A stretch of DNA of 64,000 nt from Bog-473 sp963728845 (lineage in GTDB: Bacteria > Actinomycetota > Acidimicrobiia > Acidimicrobiales > RAAP-2), in assembly GCA_963728845.1 (NCBI GenBank), contig CAVSLS010000021.1, positions 372,001-436,000 on the forward strand, given 5' to 3'. The notes beneath the pieces are model-generated. The model was not told the DNA's origin and ran no database searches. It saw only the letters and a program-made list of their open reading frames with translations. The translations under genes and the position numbers were made by a program. Below, piece after piece: positions 14,729-23,156 of the stretch. The stretch's first letter is position 1. Each line of letters starts with the position of its first letter.

Positions 14729-15873
14729 GAATGTCCTTTGTGAATCGGGTCAGGGGGCGTGCGCCGTCCTCGGTGACGACGAGGGTGTCCTCGACACGGA
14801 CGCCACCATGCCCGGGAACATAGACACCGGGCTCGACGGTGACGACGAAGCCGGGAGCGAGGATAGCAGTGCCCAGCTGGCTGACCGTCGGGGCCTCGTG
14901 GATATCGAGGCCGACGCCGTGCCCCGTGCCGTGCTCGAAACGCTCGGCCCAACCCGCCTCGGCGATGATCTGGCGGCACACGTCGTCGACCTCCTTGACG
15001 CTGACGCCGGGGCGGACAGCTTGGGCGCCGGCGGCCTGGGACCGGCCGACGACGGCGAAGATCCGGGCCAGTTCGCCCTCCGGCTCCGTGTTGACGCAGA
15101 AGGTGCGAGTCATGTCGGAGCGGTAGCCCTCGAAGGTGGCGCCGAAGTCGACGACGACGGGGTCGCCGTCGTTGATGGTGCGGGAACCAGGGTGGTGGTG
15201 GGGCTTGGCCGAGTTCTCGCCGGCCGCGACGATCGTCTCGAAGGCGGTGCTCTCCGCCCCGCCGCGGCGCATGGCGGTGTCCAACTCGAGGGCGAAGTGC
15301 TCCTCGGTGACGCCCTGGCCCATGAGCGGGAGGACCTCGAAGAGGGCGGCGTCGGCGATGGCGGCGGCCCGCTCCATCCGGGCGATCTCGGCGGCGTCCT
15401 TCCTCTCCCGGAGCAACCTCGACGGCGTTGGAGGTGGGGACGAGCCGGTCGGCATCGAGCAGCTCGGCCCACGTGCGCTGTCCGCTCCAGGACACGCTGT
15501 CGGCCTCGAGACCGATGCGGCCGATGGCGGCGGCATCGAGTGCGGCCCGGGCGGCCTTGCGCTGTTCGGCGACCGGGCCGATGGTGATGTCCACCTGCCC
15601 GGCAACGCCTGCCCTCTCGATCTGCTCGCCCGACTGCGTGCGGTAGCGCCCGTCGGTCGTGAGGAGCGCGGCGTCGCCGGTGACCGTGAGCACGCCCGCC
15701 GAGCCGGAGAATCCCGTGAGGTAACGGACGTTGGCGAGCGTCGTCACGATCAGGGCGTCGATCTCGTGGCGGCCGAAGGATTCGCGCAGGCGGTCGAGAC
15801 GCCCCGTGACGCTGATGGCCGGGAGTGTCCCGGTGGGCGGCGCGTACGGGTTGGCCCGGGCGGTGCTCGTCAT
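14709..15873 (-). CDS. pepQ: Xaa-Pro aminopeptidase / M24 family peptidase (frame break)
   Basis: Cytoplasmic metallopeptidase that removes residues next to proline. The N-terminal creatinase-like domain has ANVRYLTGFSGSAGVL. The pita-bread catalytic domain has the metal ligands in VVDFGATFEGYRSDMTRTF, the HGTGHGVGLDIHE motif and VEPGVYVPGHGGVRVED. An apparent extra base near 15415 separates PTSNAVE from LRERKDAAEIARM. Corrected length is about 388 residues. The ATG start overlaps the aroQ stop as ATGA. The aroQ-pepQ-efp-nusB order is standard in Gram-positive bacteria. The symbol is by family; pepP is possible. Confidence 0.9.
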
Positions 15874-16319
15874 GACTCCACGGCTCCCTTCAAGAGTGCT
15901 GCGACCGCATCGATGGCGAGCTCGTAGCCGAGCCCGCCGAAACCGGCGACGAGCCCCGACGCCACCGGGGCGAGCACCGAGGTGTGCCGGAAGGGCTCGC
16001 GGGCGGCCGGGTTCGACAGGTGCAGCTCCACGACCGGGCCGTCGAACGCGGCGACGGCGTCATGGAGCGACCATGACGTGTGGCTCAGCGCGCCGGCGTT
16101 GATGACGAGGGCGTCCGCCCTGGCGCGGGCGCCGTGGACCGCCTCGATCAGCTCGCCCTCGTGGTTCGACTGCAGGTGCTCGAACCCGAGGCCGTGGCGC
16201 CCGGCTGCCGCCTCGGCCCGCTTCACGTGGACGGCAAGGGTGTCGGTGCCGTACACGTCGGGCTCCCGCTCGCCGAGCAGGTCGAGGTTGGGCCCCGAGA
16301 GGAGCAGGACGAGGCTCAC
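15870..16319 (-). CDS. aroQ: 3-dehydroquinate dehydratase, type II
   Basis: Third step of the shikimate pathway. The 149-residue protein has GPNLDLLGEREPDVYG (Tyr general base), QSNHEGELIEAVH, INAGALSHTSWSLHDA and ELHLSNPAAREPFRH, all hallmarks of the type II dodecameric enzyme. The start is GTG at 16319 overlapping the aroB stop as GTGA. The frame stays open further upstream only because aroB is frame-broken. Confidence 0.95.
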   Translation of the reverse strand: MSLVLLLSGPNLDLLGEREPDVYGTDTLAVHVKRAEAAAGRHGLGFEHLQSNHEGELIEAVHGARARADALVINAGALSHTSWSLHDAVAAFDGPVVELHLSNPAAREPFRHTSVLAPVASGLVAGFGGLGYELAIDAVAALLKGAVES

Positions 16320-17355
16320 GAGCGTGCACCCATGCCGGCCAGGGTAGCGACCACGTCGGCGGCCGCCACGCCGCGCACCGCCTCGACGCCGTCGGGGCCG
16401 TCGAGCACGAAGGTGAGGTCCTGCTGCGCCTTCTTGTCCCGCCTCATGAACGTGAGCAGCTCTGCGGCGTCGGCGCCGGGCGGGAGGCCGGTCGGGAGGT
16501 CGAAGCTGGCGATGACCGCCCGGTGCTCGGTCGACGCGGGCCTCGTCGATGCGATCGAGACGCTGTGCCAGCTCGGCGGCGAACAGGAGCCCGATGGCCA
16601 CGGCCTCGCCGTGGCGCAGGTCCCAGTCGTGGCCGTGCCAGCGCCGCGCCCTCCAGCGCATGGGCCAGGGTGTGGCCGTAGTTGAGGATCACGCGCCGGC
16701 CCCCCTCGCGCTCGTCCTCGGAGACGACGGCCGCCTTGATGCCGGCGCAACGGGCGACCTGCTCCTCGATGGGCTGGTCCGCCCGGGGTGCGTCGCCCAG
16801 GAACGCGTACTTGGCGATCTCACCCCGGCCGCAGGCCCACTCGCGTGGGGGGAGGCTGGCCAGGGTCTCGGTGTCGCACAGCACGGCGTTGGGCTGCCAG
16901 AAGGCGCCCACGAGGTTCTTGCCCTCGGGGAGGTTGACCCCGGTCTTGCCGCCGATGGCGGCGTCGACCTGGGCCAGCAGCGAGGTGGCGACGTTCACGT
17001 ACGCCGTGCCCCGGTGGTACGTGGCCGCGGCGAACCCTGCCACGTCGGTCACGATGCCGCCCCCGACCGCCACGACGACGTCGCTTCTCGAGAGGCCGGC
17101 GCGGGCGAAGAAACGGGCCAGCTCCTCCACGGTGGCGAGGGTCTTGGCATCCTCGCCGTCGGGGATGATGCAGACCTCGGCGGGGACGCCGGGGTCGAGG
17201 CCCTCGATCCAGCCGGCCTCCCTGATCGGCTCCTGGGTCACGATCACCGCCGACCTGGCGCCCGGCGGCACGAAGCGGGCCGCCTCATGGCGCGTCCCCG
17301 GCCCGACCAGGACGGGGTAGCTGCGGTCGGCGAGGTCCACGGAGAGGGCGCGCAT
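16316..17355 (-). CDS. aroB: 3-dehydroquinate synthase (two frame breaks)
   Basis: Converts DAHP to 3-dehydroquinate (NAD and metal dependent). Motifs: IPDGEDAKTL, VAVGGGIVTDVAGFAA, TYHRGTAYVNVATSLLAQVDA, GGKTGVNLPEGKNLVGAF and the zinc ligand region ILNYGHTLAHALEG. The frame then moves one base near 16643 (WHGHDWDLRHGEAVAIGLLFAA) and again near 16530 (EHRAVIASFDLPTGLP and MRRDKKAQQDLTFVLDG). Both are in the extra-base direction; at the second, GTC GAC GAG CAC would be restored. Corrected length is about 346 residues, normal. Confidence 0.92.
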
Positions 17356-17370
17356 CTTGTCGGGACTCCC

Positions 17371-17950
17371 CTACTCGGCCTTGGCTCGGGGCGGCGTTGT
17401 TGCCGGCGTTGTCGCCGCTTCGCCGAGGGTTCTTGTCGGCGTCGCCAGGGGCGACCTCGATGATGCGGGCGGCGACCGCCTCGGGGGACAGGTCGTCGAC
17501 GTCGATCACGAGGTCGGCCACCTCGGCGTAGAGCGGCGCGCGCACCTCGTTGAGACGGACCATTGCTTCCTCCGGGTCGTCGCCGAGGAGCGGGCGTCCG
17601 GCGCCGTCGCCGACGCGGGCGGCGAGGGTCTCTGGCCTCGCCCGGAGCCAGACGACGGTGCCGCTGGCGCAGATGAGGCGGCGGTTGTCGGGATTCAGCA
17701 CAGCGCCGCCCGCCACCGACACGACCGACGGCGCGGCGTCGGAGCACGCACTGGCGAGCGCCACGGCCTCTGCCTTGCGGAAGGCCGGCTCCCCGTCGCG
17801 GGAGAAGAGCTCGGGCACGGTGAGGCCCGTCGCCGCTTCGACATCGGCGTCGGAGTCCCGGTACCCCCAGCCGAGGCGGTGGGCTACCAACTGTCCGGTC
17901 GTCGTCTTGCCGGCGCCCATCATCCCGACGAGGAGGATGCGCGAGGTCAT
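17371..17950 (-). CDS. aroK: Shikimate kinase (3' frame break likely)
   Basis: Phosphorylates shikimate. P-loop GMMGAGKTTTGQLVAHRLG at about residues 9-27, the shikimate-binding region DSDADVEAATG and FRKAEAVAL, VAGGAVLNPDNRR and the lid RPLL. The sequenced frame runs on to 17285, 71 bp into aroB, with an Arg-rich tail. One extra base near 17430 would instead give a Thr/Pro/Ala tail ending at TAG 17371-17373, 15 bp before aroB with GGGGAG as its ribosome-binding site, so I place the stop there. ATG overlaps the aroC stop as ATGA. Confidence 0.88.
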
Positions 17951-19134
17951 CCCCGGCTGCCGACGGCGGACGACGGCGTCGTGCCGAGCGAGCCGACGAA
18001 GCCGTCGCGATTGCGGACGACCTCGGCGAGCGAGTCGCCGCCGAACTTGCGCAGGGCCTCGGAGGCCAGCACGAGCGCCGTCATCGATTCGGCGACCACG
18101 CCCATGGCGGGCACGGCGGTCACGTCGGTGCGCTCGCGGAAGCTGACCGTCGACTCCTTCGTCACCACGTCGACGGTCTGGAGCACCGGGCGGTTGAGCG
18201 TGGCGAGCGGCTTCATGGCCACCCGCGCCACGAGGAGTGCGCCGTTCGAGATGCCCCCCTCGATCCCGCCTGCCCGGTCGGTCGGTCGCACGTACCCTTC
18301 GTCCGGGTCGTAGGCGATGGCGTCGTGCGCCTCGGAGCCGCGGCGTGCGGCGTTGTCCCACCCCTCGCCGATCTCGACCGCCTTCACCGCCTGGATCGAC
18401 ATGAGCGCCTGGGCCAGGTTGGCGTCGAGCTTGCGGTCCCAGTGCACGTGGCTGCCCAGGCCGACGGGCACGCCGTAGGCCAGGACCTCGGCCACACCGC
18501 CGAGGGAGTCACCCTCCTTGGCGGCCGCCTTCACCGCGGCGATCATCGCCTCCTCGGCGGTCGGGTCGAAGCAGCGCACGGCGCTCTCGTCGACCTTGTC
18601 CAGGTCGCTCGGGCCGGGCCGGGGGCTGTCCGCGGTGGTGGCCGCATCGCCGAGCGCCACGATGTGGCTCACGACCGAGACGCCGAGCTGGGTGAGCAGC
18701 AGCTTGGCCAGGGTGCCCGCCGCCACGCGGGCGGCCGTCTCCCGGGCCGAGGCCCGTTCCAGCACATCTCTGGCGTCCTCGAAGCCGTACTTGAGCATCC
18801 CCGCGAGGTCGGCGTGACCCGGCCTGGGCTGGGTCAGCACCTTCGACGGCGCGCCCGGTTCGGGTGACATCTCCTCGGTCCACTTCGGCCATTCGGTGTT
18901 GGCGATCTCGACGGCGACCGGCGATCCGAGGGTGCGCCCGTGGCGGATGCCGCCGAGCAGGGTGATCTCGTCGGCCTCGAAGCGCATGCGCGGGCCCCGT
19001 CCGTAGCCGAGCCGGCGCCGGGCCAGCTCGCCGGCGATGTCCGATTCCTCGACGGGCAGACCCGCCGGCAGTCCCTCGACGATCACGACCAGGGCGCGCC
19101 CGTGCGACTCACCGGCGGTTAGAAAGCGCAGCAC
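17947..19134 (-). CDS. aroC: Chorismate synthase
   Basis: Last step of the shikimate pathway (EPSP to chorismate, needs reduced FMN). The intact 395-residue frame starts LRFLTAGESHGRALVVIVEG and has RRRLGYGRGPRM, ANTEWPKW, RPGHADLAGMLKYGFEDARDVLERASARETA, the conserved GGIEGGISNG and KPLATL. It is the first gene of the long minus-strand string. A TAGCGT hexamer six bases before the GTG start suggests a leaderless transcript. Confidence 0.96.
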   Translation of the reverse strand: MLRFLTAGESHGRALVVIVEGLPAGLPVEESDIAGELARRRLGYGRGPRMRFEADEITLLGGIRHGRTLGSPVAVEIANTEWPKWTEEMSPEPGAPSKVLTQPRPGHADLAGMLKYGFEDARDVLERASARETAARVAAGTLAKLLLTQLGVSVVSHIVALGDAATTADSPRPGPSDLDKVDESAVRCFDPTAEEAMIAAVKAAAKEGDSLGGVAEVLAYGVPVGLGSHVHWDRKLDANLAQALMSIQAVKAVEIGEGWDNAARRGSEAHDAIAYDPDEGYVRPTDRAGGIEGGISNGALLVARVAMKPLATLNRPVLQTVDVVTKESTVSFRERTDVTAVPAMGVVAESMTALVLASEALRKFGGDSLAEVVRNRDGFVGSLGTTPSSAVGSRG

Positions 19135-19140
19135 ACAGCA

Positions 19141-19146
19141 ACGCTA
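19141..19146 (-). promoter_or_regulatory. Leaderless -10 element of aroC
   Basis: TAGCGT on the minus strand ends 6 bases before the aroC GTG with no purine-rich ribosome-binding site between them. It fits the actinobacterial TAnnnT -10 of leaderless genes, with transcription starting at or next to the start codon. Confidence 0.6.
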
Positions 19147-19190
19147 CCGGACGGCCGACGCCGCCTTTGAGCTGGGAGGGCCCCGACGCC

Positions 19191-19850
19191 TCAGGTGTAG
19201 AAGGGGTTCTCCCCGCTGCCGTGGTCGGTGACGTCGAGGACGCGGGTCAGCTCGGGCACCTCTTCGAGCAGCGCCGTCTCGATGCCCTGGCGCAGCGTCA
19301 TCTGCGACATGGCGCAACCCTGGCAGCCCCCGGAGAGCCTCAGGTAGGCGGTACCGTCCTCCTCGTCGAGCGCCACGAGGTCGGCCCGACCGCCATGGCT
19401 GGCGATGGACGGGTTCACCGCCTGTTCCAAGACGGCGGCCACCCGGAGGGCCAGCGGCCCGGTGATGCCCTTGGCGAGGATCTCGGGCGGGACACCCGGA
19501 GACGCCTCCTCGGGTGTCGGCGAGTTCGGGTTGACGAGGACGAGGCCGCCCCCGCCTTCTTCGGACCACTCGAGCCGGGCGCCCCGGAGCCGCTCGACGC
19601 TCCCGGCCGGGATGACGATCTCGAGCTCCGCCTGGACGTGTCGGGCATCGCCCTCGTCGGCGTCGGAGACGGCCTGGAAGTAGAGGTCGTAGACGAAGGA
19701 GCCGGCCTGGACGCCGCGCACCTCCAGCCAGAGGCCGAGAGAGCCGGGATCGGGCTCCTGCTCGATCGCCTCCCGCACGACCTTGTGGGCCTCCGGGGTG
19801 AGCGAGACCACAGGGGCCGTGGCCTGGACGTCTTCGGTGGTCGTTGCCAT
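19191..19850 (-). CDS. NifU/NfuA-like Fe-S cluster carrier protein
   Basis: Probable iron-sulfur cluster carrier. The 219-residue protein has an N-terminal A-type-like (HesB/IscA) domain (about residues 10-110, LTPEAHKVVREAI and GLWLEVRGVQAG) and a C-terminal NifU domain with the cluster motif GGCQGCAMSQMTLRQGIE (C-x2-C) near residue 180. The A-type domain lacks an evident set of cluster cysteines, as in NfuA where it serves for docking. I chose ATG 19850 because TAGACT lies 7 bases upstream, a leaderless arrangement. It is convergent with nothing and stands just upstream of aroC, which has its own promoter. Confidence 0.88.
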   Translation of the reverse strand: MATTTEDVQATAPVVSLTPEAHKVVREAIEQEPDPGSLGLWLEVRGVQAGSFVYDLYFQAVSDADEGDARHVQAELEIVIPAGSVERLRGARLEWSEEGGGGLVLVNPNSPTPEEASPGVPPEILAKGITGPLALRVAAVLEQAVNPSIASHGGRADLVALDEEDGTAYLRLSGGCQGCAMSQMTLRQGIETALLEEVPELTRVLDVTDHGSGENPFYT

Positions 19851-19857
19851 GACGAGG

Positions 19858-19863
19858 AGTCTA
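19858..19863 (-). promoter_or_regulatory. Leaderless -10 element of the NifU-like gene
   Basis: TAGACT on the minus strand, 7 bases before the ATG at 19850. The same hexamer in the same place precedes divIVA and the gene starting at 38841. Confidence 0.6.
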
Positions 19864-20211
19864 CGGGGTGGAGCGACGGGGCGGATCATCCCGTGTCGGG
19901 TGCGTCCCGCCCCCTCACCCGGGCAGACGGGTGGCGATGACGGGGCAACGTCGGAGTCCCCCTGTCCTCCATCGTCCTCGGTCCACTCAAATTCTCCGCG
20001 AGCGGCGACTCCATTCCGCTGCGGCGAGCATCCAGCACCTCGGGACGCCACGGTTGGGTGCGCGGCACGGTGGACGCCTGCACTCCTCTCGTGGCGCGTT
20101 CGTGGCGCGCCGTTCGGGGATCCGGGCCGGCCCCGACACGTGTCGCGTGCTCGGATGGTGACGCTTCTCCGTGGGCCGATGACGATTCGTCGTGGCGTGC
20201 CGCACAGCCTG

Positions 20212-20217
20212 TATCGT
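20212..20217 (+). promoter_or_regulatory. Leaderless -10 element of the Cys-rich gene
   Basis: TATCGT, 7 bases before the GTG at 20225, with no ribosome-binding site between them. Confidence 0.55.
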
Positions 20218-20224
20218 CCTGGCC

Positions 20225-21069
20225 GTGGCGCGCCTACCCATCGACCCGCACGAGTGGATCAGCTTCGAGGACGAGGACGAGGAGAGAACGTGGGTGTTCG
20301 ACGCCACGTTCTTGACGAGCAACTGGACCTGCATCTTCGGCAACGGATGCCAAGGCGTGCTGACCGGCCCTGCGCCAGAGCTCGTGCAGGGCTGCTGCAG
20401 CTACGGGGCGCACCTGGTCGACAAGAAGGACGCCAGGCGAGTGGAGAAAGCGGCCACCACGCTGTCCCCGGAGGAATGGCAGAACCACGGGTTCAAGAAG
20501 AGCGTCATCCACACCAACAAGGGCGGCGAGACCGTGACACGCCTGGTGGACGACGCCTGCATCTTCCTCAACCGCCCGGGCTTCCCCGCCGGTGCCGGCT
20601 GCGCCTTCCACATCGCGGCGGTGAACCGGGGCGTGAACCCCCTGACGCTCAAGCCCGAGGTGTGCTGGCAGCTCCCGCTACGGCGGGAGGACCAGGTCGA
20701 CGACGAGGAGGGTCACGTCACCTCCGTCATCCGGCAATGGGACCGACGCCACTGGGGCAAAGGCGGCCGTGAGTTCCACTGGTGGTGCACCGAGGCGCCC
20801 GACGCCTTCGTCGGGAAGAAGACCGGTCTACGAAGAGATGCAGGCCGAGCTCACCAAGATGGTGGGAGCGAAGGTCTACGAGCAGTTCGTCGCGCTCGTG
20901 AAGGAACGCGAGAGCCGGCGTGCCCAGGGCGTGGCGCTCCCCCATCCGGCGGTACGCGCTCGACGCACCGATGCAGTTCCCACGCCGGAGATCGGCCCGG
21001 CTGCCGCCACGGTCGGCACGCGTGCGGTTGGTGTGGCGGAGGGCGGCGGCCGCGACTCGCTGGGACTAG
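20225..21069 (+). CDS. Cysteine-rich protein of unknown function (frame breaks)
   Basis: I do not recognise a named family. The first ~200 residues are clearly coding and contain a cysteine cluster at about residues 36-58 (NWTCIFGNGCQG, then VQGCCSYGAHL) plus later Cys in DDACIFLNRPG, GAGCAFH and WWCTEAP. This pattern resembles YkgJ/DUF3109-type metal-binding proteins, an inference only. An extra A in GAAGAAGA near 20820 shifts the frame to RPVYEEMQAELTKMVGAKVYEQF. A second shift in the CCCCC run near 20938 would lead to the TAG at 21067-21069, which falls in a terminator hairpin. The GTG at 20225 is chosen because TATCGT lies 7 bases upstream. Confidence 0.65.
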
Positions 21070-21088
21070 GCCTTCAGGGGCCTAGTCC
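21063..21088. terminator. Bidirectional terminator hairpin between convergent genes
   Basis: Perfect 10-bp arms GGACTAGGCC (21063-21072) and GGCCTAGTCC (21079-21088) with a 6-base loop. The TAG stop of the plus-strand gene (21067-21069) and the TAG stop of the minus-strand gene (21082-21084) both lie inside the arms, so one palindrome supplies both stop codons and a terminator for each strand. There is a short T-pair but no long T-run. Confidence 0.75.
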
Positions 21089-21288
21089 TTCAGGGGGTCG
21101 TCGTCCGCGTACGAGGGCGCCGGCATCGAACCGAGGATCCGGTCGTACTTGTCCTCTTCCGCCAGGCACCACGAGGCGTGGACGTCGTCCGGTTCAGCCC
21201 CGCATTCGACGCATCGTCCAGTGGACTCGCTCGAAGACCGTTTCAGGCTGCGCGCTTCCTCGAAGCGCCGATGGCGTCCCTTTTTCAC
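21082..21288 (-). CDS. Small zinc-ribbon-like protein
   Basis: Protein of 68 residues, basic at the N-terminus (KKGRHRRFEEARSLKR) with CVECGAEPDDVHASWC in the middle. The C-x2-C-x11-C spacing, with a nearby His, could bind a metal ion. I do not know its function. It is supported by a strong ribosome-binding site (AAGGAG on the minus strand, 6 bases before the GTG) and by the shared terminator with stop codon at 21082. Confidence 0.7.
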   Translation of the reverse strand: MKKGRHRRFEEARSLKRSSSESTGRCVECGAEPDDVHASWCLAEEDKYDRILGSMPAPSYADDDPLKD

Positions 21289-21412
21289 GAGAACTCCTTG
21301 TCACACCCGGTCCGCACCTTCGCGTTCCGCCCCCGGCGGCCAGACCGTACGGGCCATCTCGACCGCTGACCCATTGTAGTGGGTTCGGGCGGGGCGTCGG
21401 CCCGGGACCAGG

Positions 21413-21787
21413 TCAGAGAGCCATTTCCGCGCTCGGTCTGTCCGCGTAGCCGCGGATGTCGGTGACGCCCTCGGGCCCGACCCGCAGGACTTGCCATCGC
21501 TCCTCACCCGTCTCGAGCCGAAGGCCGACCAGGAGCGCGTCCCCGTGGACCTCGAGATCCGTGACGCTGGCCCGGTGCCCTGCGGCCCGTCCGCGTTCGT
21601 ACCACCGGAGCACCTGGCGGCGGCTGCGGCAAGGCGGATTGGGATCGCCGGGCGGGCCCCACTGCACGTCGGGGCTGAGGAGGTCCCCGAACGCGTCGAC
21701 GTCGGCGGCCTCGAGTGCGGCGCGCACCCGGTCCGCGACACCGGCCGCAGTCAGGGGGCCGCGTGGAGGCGTTGTTTCGTCGCTCAT
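21413..21787 (-). CDS. SnoaL-like (NTF2 superfamily) protein
   Basis: Protein of 124 residues with the SnoaL/NTF2 pattern: helix VADRVRAALEAADVDAFGDLL, then LSPDVQWGPPG, a helix ending in QVLRWYERG, and beta strands with VTDLEVHGDALLVGLRL. Such small cone-shaped domains act as isomerases, hydrolases or binding modules, so no specific activity can be given. The ATG at 21787 follows a GGAG motif. It is divergent from the 75-residue gene at 21819, only 31 bp away. Confidence 0.7.
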   Translation of the reverse strand: MSDETTPPRGPLTAAGVADRVRAALEAADVDAFGDLLSPDVQWGPPGDPNPPCRSRRQVLRWYERGRAAGHRASVTDLEVHGDALLVGLRLETGEERWQVLRVGPEGVTDIRGYADRPSAEMAL

Positions 21788-21805
21788 TGGTCTCCAGTAA
21801 ACCTC

Positions 21806-21811
21806 TACGCT
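21806..21811 (+). promoter_or_regulatory. Leaderless -10 element of the gene at 21819
   Basis: TACGCT, 7 bases before the GTG at 21819. The same TACGCT hexamer precedes menH (8 bases) and menE (9 bases). Confidence 0.6.
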
Positions 21812-21818
21812 GACCGCC

Positions 21819-22046
21819 GTGCCCGCGTTCGACCCGCAGGAGATGGTGACCCGGTTCCGGGAGCGCGCCGAGGCGGTCCGGACACGGGGCATGCCGCCGA
21901 TAGAGGGCGCCGAGCGCCAGCGCTTTCGCGAGCAGGCACAGCGAGACTTCGCGGACTTCGCCATGATCGGCGACGCGGAGGCCGAGCTCGTCGACGGGAT
22001 CCTCACCCTCCGGATCGATCTGAGGCCTCGGAACCCGGAGGGGTAG
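21819..22046 (+). CDS. Small protein of unknown function
   Basis: Protein of 75 residues with a long charged helix (QEMVTRFRERAEAVRTRG, ERQRFREQAQRDFADFAMIG) and a short C-terminal strand ILTLRIDLRPRNPE. No family recognised. Codon composition looks coding, and TACGCT sits 7 bases before the GTG start. It converges with the flavin-reductase-like gene, whose corrected stop is only 9 bp away. Confidence 0.6.
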   Translation: MPAFDPQEMVTRFRERAEAVRTRGMPPIEGAERQRFREQAQRDFADFAMIGDAEAELVDGILTLRIDLRPRNPEG

Positions 22047-22054
22047 CTGTCTCG

Positions 22055-22653
22055 TTAGCCCCCGTAGTGCATCTGAGTGTCCTCCATCCGCAGGACCTCG
22101 TCCGGCTCCCCCCCACCCCGCTCACCTCACCGATGCAGAAGGTGTGGCTTCCCAGCTGCTCGGTGCGCGTCACGCCGCAGGCGAGATGGCCCGCCGCCGC
22201 CGAGAGCACCGGCAGCCGTTGTGGCCCGACCTCGGTCACCGGGTGTCCCGAGAGCGCGACGATGACACCGTCGCGGGCGCGGCGGACGTCGGTGACGGGC
22301 TTCACGAAGCGGCGCACCACGTCGCGATCGCCTCGCTGCAGCAGCGAGATCGTGAAGGCGCCGCTCGCGGCCACGAGCCGGGCCGTCACGGAGTCGCGCT
22401 CGAGAGCCACCCCGACCAGCTTGGGCTCGATGCAGACCTGCACCACCAGGTTGGCCGTCATCAGGTTCACCTCGTCGCCATGACGACTCCCGACCAGGTA
22501 CAGGCCGGTGGGGAGCGCCCACAGCACCCGGCGCCGATGGCGGTCGAACTCCTCGTGGGCGCTCTCGTTCTGCTCGTTCTCGTTGTCCATCCCGTTCTCG
22601 TTCCCGTCCCGGTTCTCGTTCGCCGCGGCGTCGTCGGTGCCGTGGGGCGTCAT
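22055..22653 (-). CDS. Flavin reductase-like domain protein (frame break)
   Basis: About 199 residues with the split-barrel flavin reductase pattern: WALPTGLYLVGSRHGDEVNLMTANLVVQV, PKLVGVALERDS, TARLVAASGAFTISLL and HLACGVTRTEQLGSHTFCIGEV. It probably binds FMN; the partner is unknown. A run of seven G on the minus strand (near 22110) breaks the frame, and with five G it would read GVGEPDEVLRMEDTQMHYGG and stop at TAA 22055-22057. As sequenced, the frame runs to 22003 into the convergent gene. An Asn/Glu/Asp-rich N-terminal tail (about 30 residues) is unusual. ATGA overlap with the lipoprotein gene. Confidence 0.8.
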
Positions 22654-23156
22654 CCGAAGATGCCGCCCGTCGAGTTGTCGGTCGTGGTGGTCGTGGAGAC
22701 GACCTTGCCGTCGACCTGGCGGATGCGCTGAAGGACCTGGTCGTAGAGCGCCTCGGCCTTGACGGCATTGCGATGTGACTGAGCCAGGAGCTTCTTGTTC
22801 GTGGCGCCGGCGTCGAAGCACTGATTGCCGGCGGTGCCCTCGAGCCCATAGGCCTGGGTGAGGAGGTCGGTCACCTCGGGATCGGGCGAGGGCAGCGAGG
22901 AGTTCGCCATCTCGGCGTCGTTCACGATGGTGCCGCAAGCGGCGTGCACGGCGCCGGTGCCGTTGGGCACGTCCTTGGCGACCCGTGCGTTGTCGGCGAT
23001 GAGCGTGCCGATCTGCTCGCCGAAGCTGGTCCCGCTGACCCAGACCGACATCCTGTGTGCCGGCGGGCCCTGCTGGTCAGCCCCGGCGCACGAGGTGAGG
23101 GCGAATGCGGATCCGGCCATCAGCACGAGGGAGGCGACCAGGGACCGGCGCTTCAT
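22650..23156 (-). CDS. Putative lipoprotein
   Basis: Protein of 168 residues with an n-region KRR, a hydrophobic segment SLVASLVLMAGSAFA and a lipobox ALTSC, so it is probably lipid-anchored at Cys23 and extracytoplasmic. The mature part is unremarkable: two further Cys, in HAACGTI and GNQCFDAG, may form a disulfide, and the C-terminus is Thr-rich. No family is recognised. It overlaps the tyrS stop by 4 bp, and no function is implied by that. Confidence 0.75.
   Translation of the reverse strand: MKRRSLVASLVLMAGSAFALTSCAGADQQGPPAHRMSVWVSGTSFGEQIGTLIADNARVAKDVPNGTGAVHAACGTIVNDAEMANSSLPSPDPEVTDLLTQAYGLEGTAGNQCFDAGATNKKLLAQSHRNAVKAEALYDQVLQRIRQVDGKVVSTTTTTDNSTGGIFG

Larger units (their letters stand above)
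19851..20224. other. Divergent intergenic region, 374 bp
   Basis: Lies between the NifU-like gene and the divergent Cys-rich gene. At each end it holds a leaderless -10 (19858-19863 and 20212-20217). In the middle I see no credible gene: the open frames lack recognisable sequence and ribosome-binding sites. No clear hairpin, operator or repeat was found. Confidence 0.5.
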
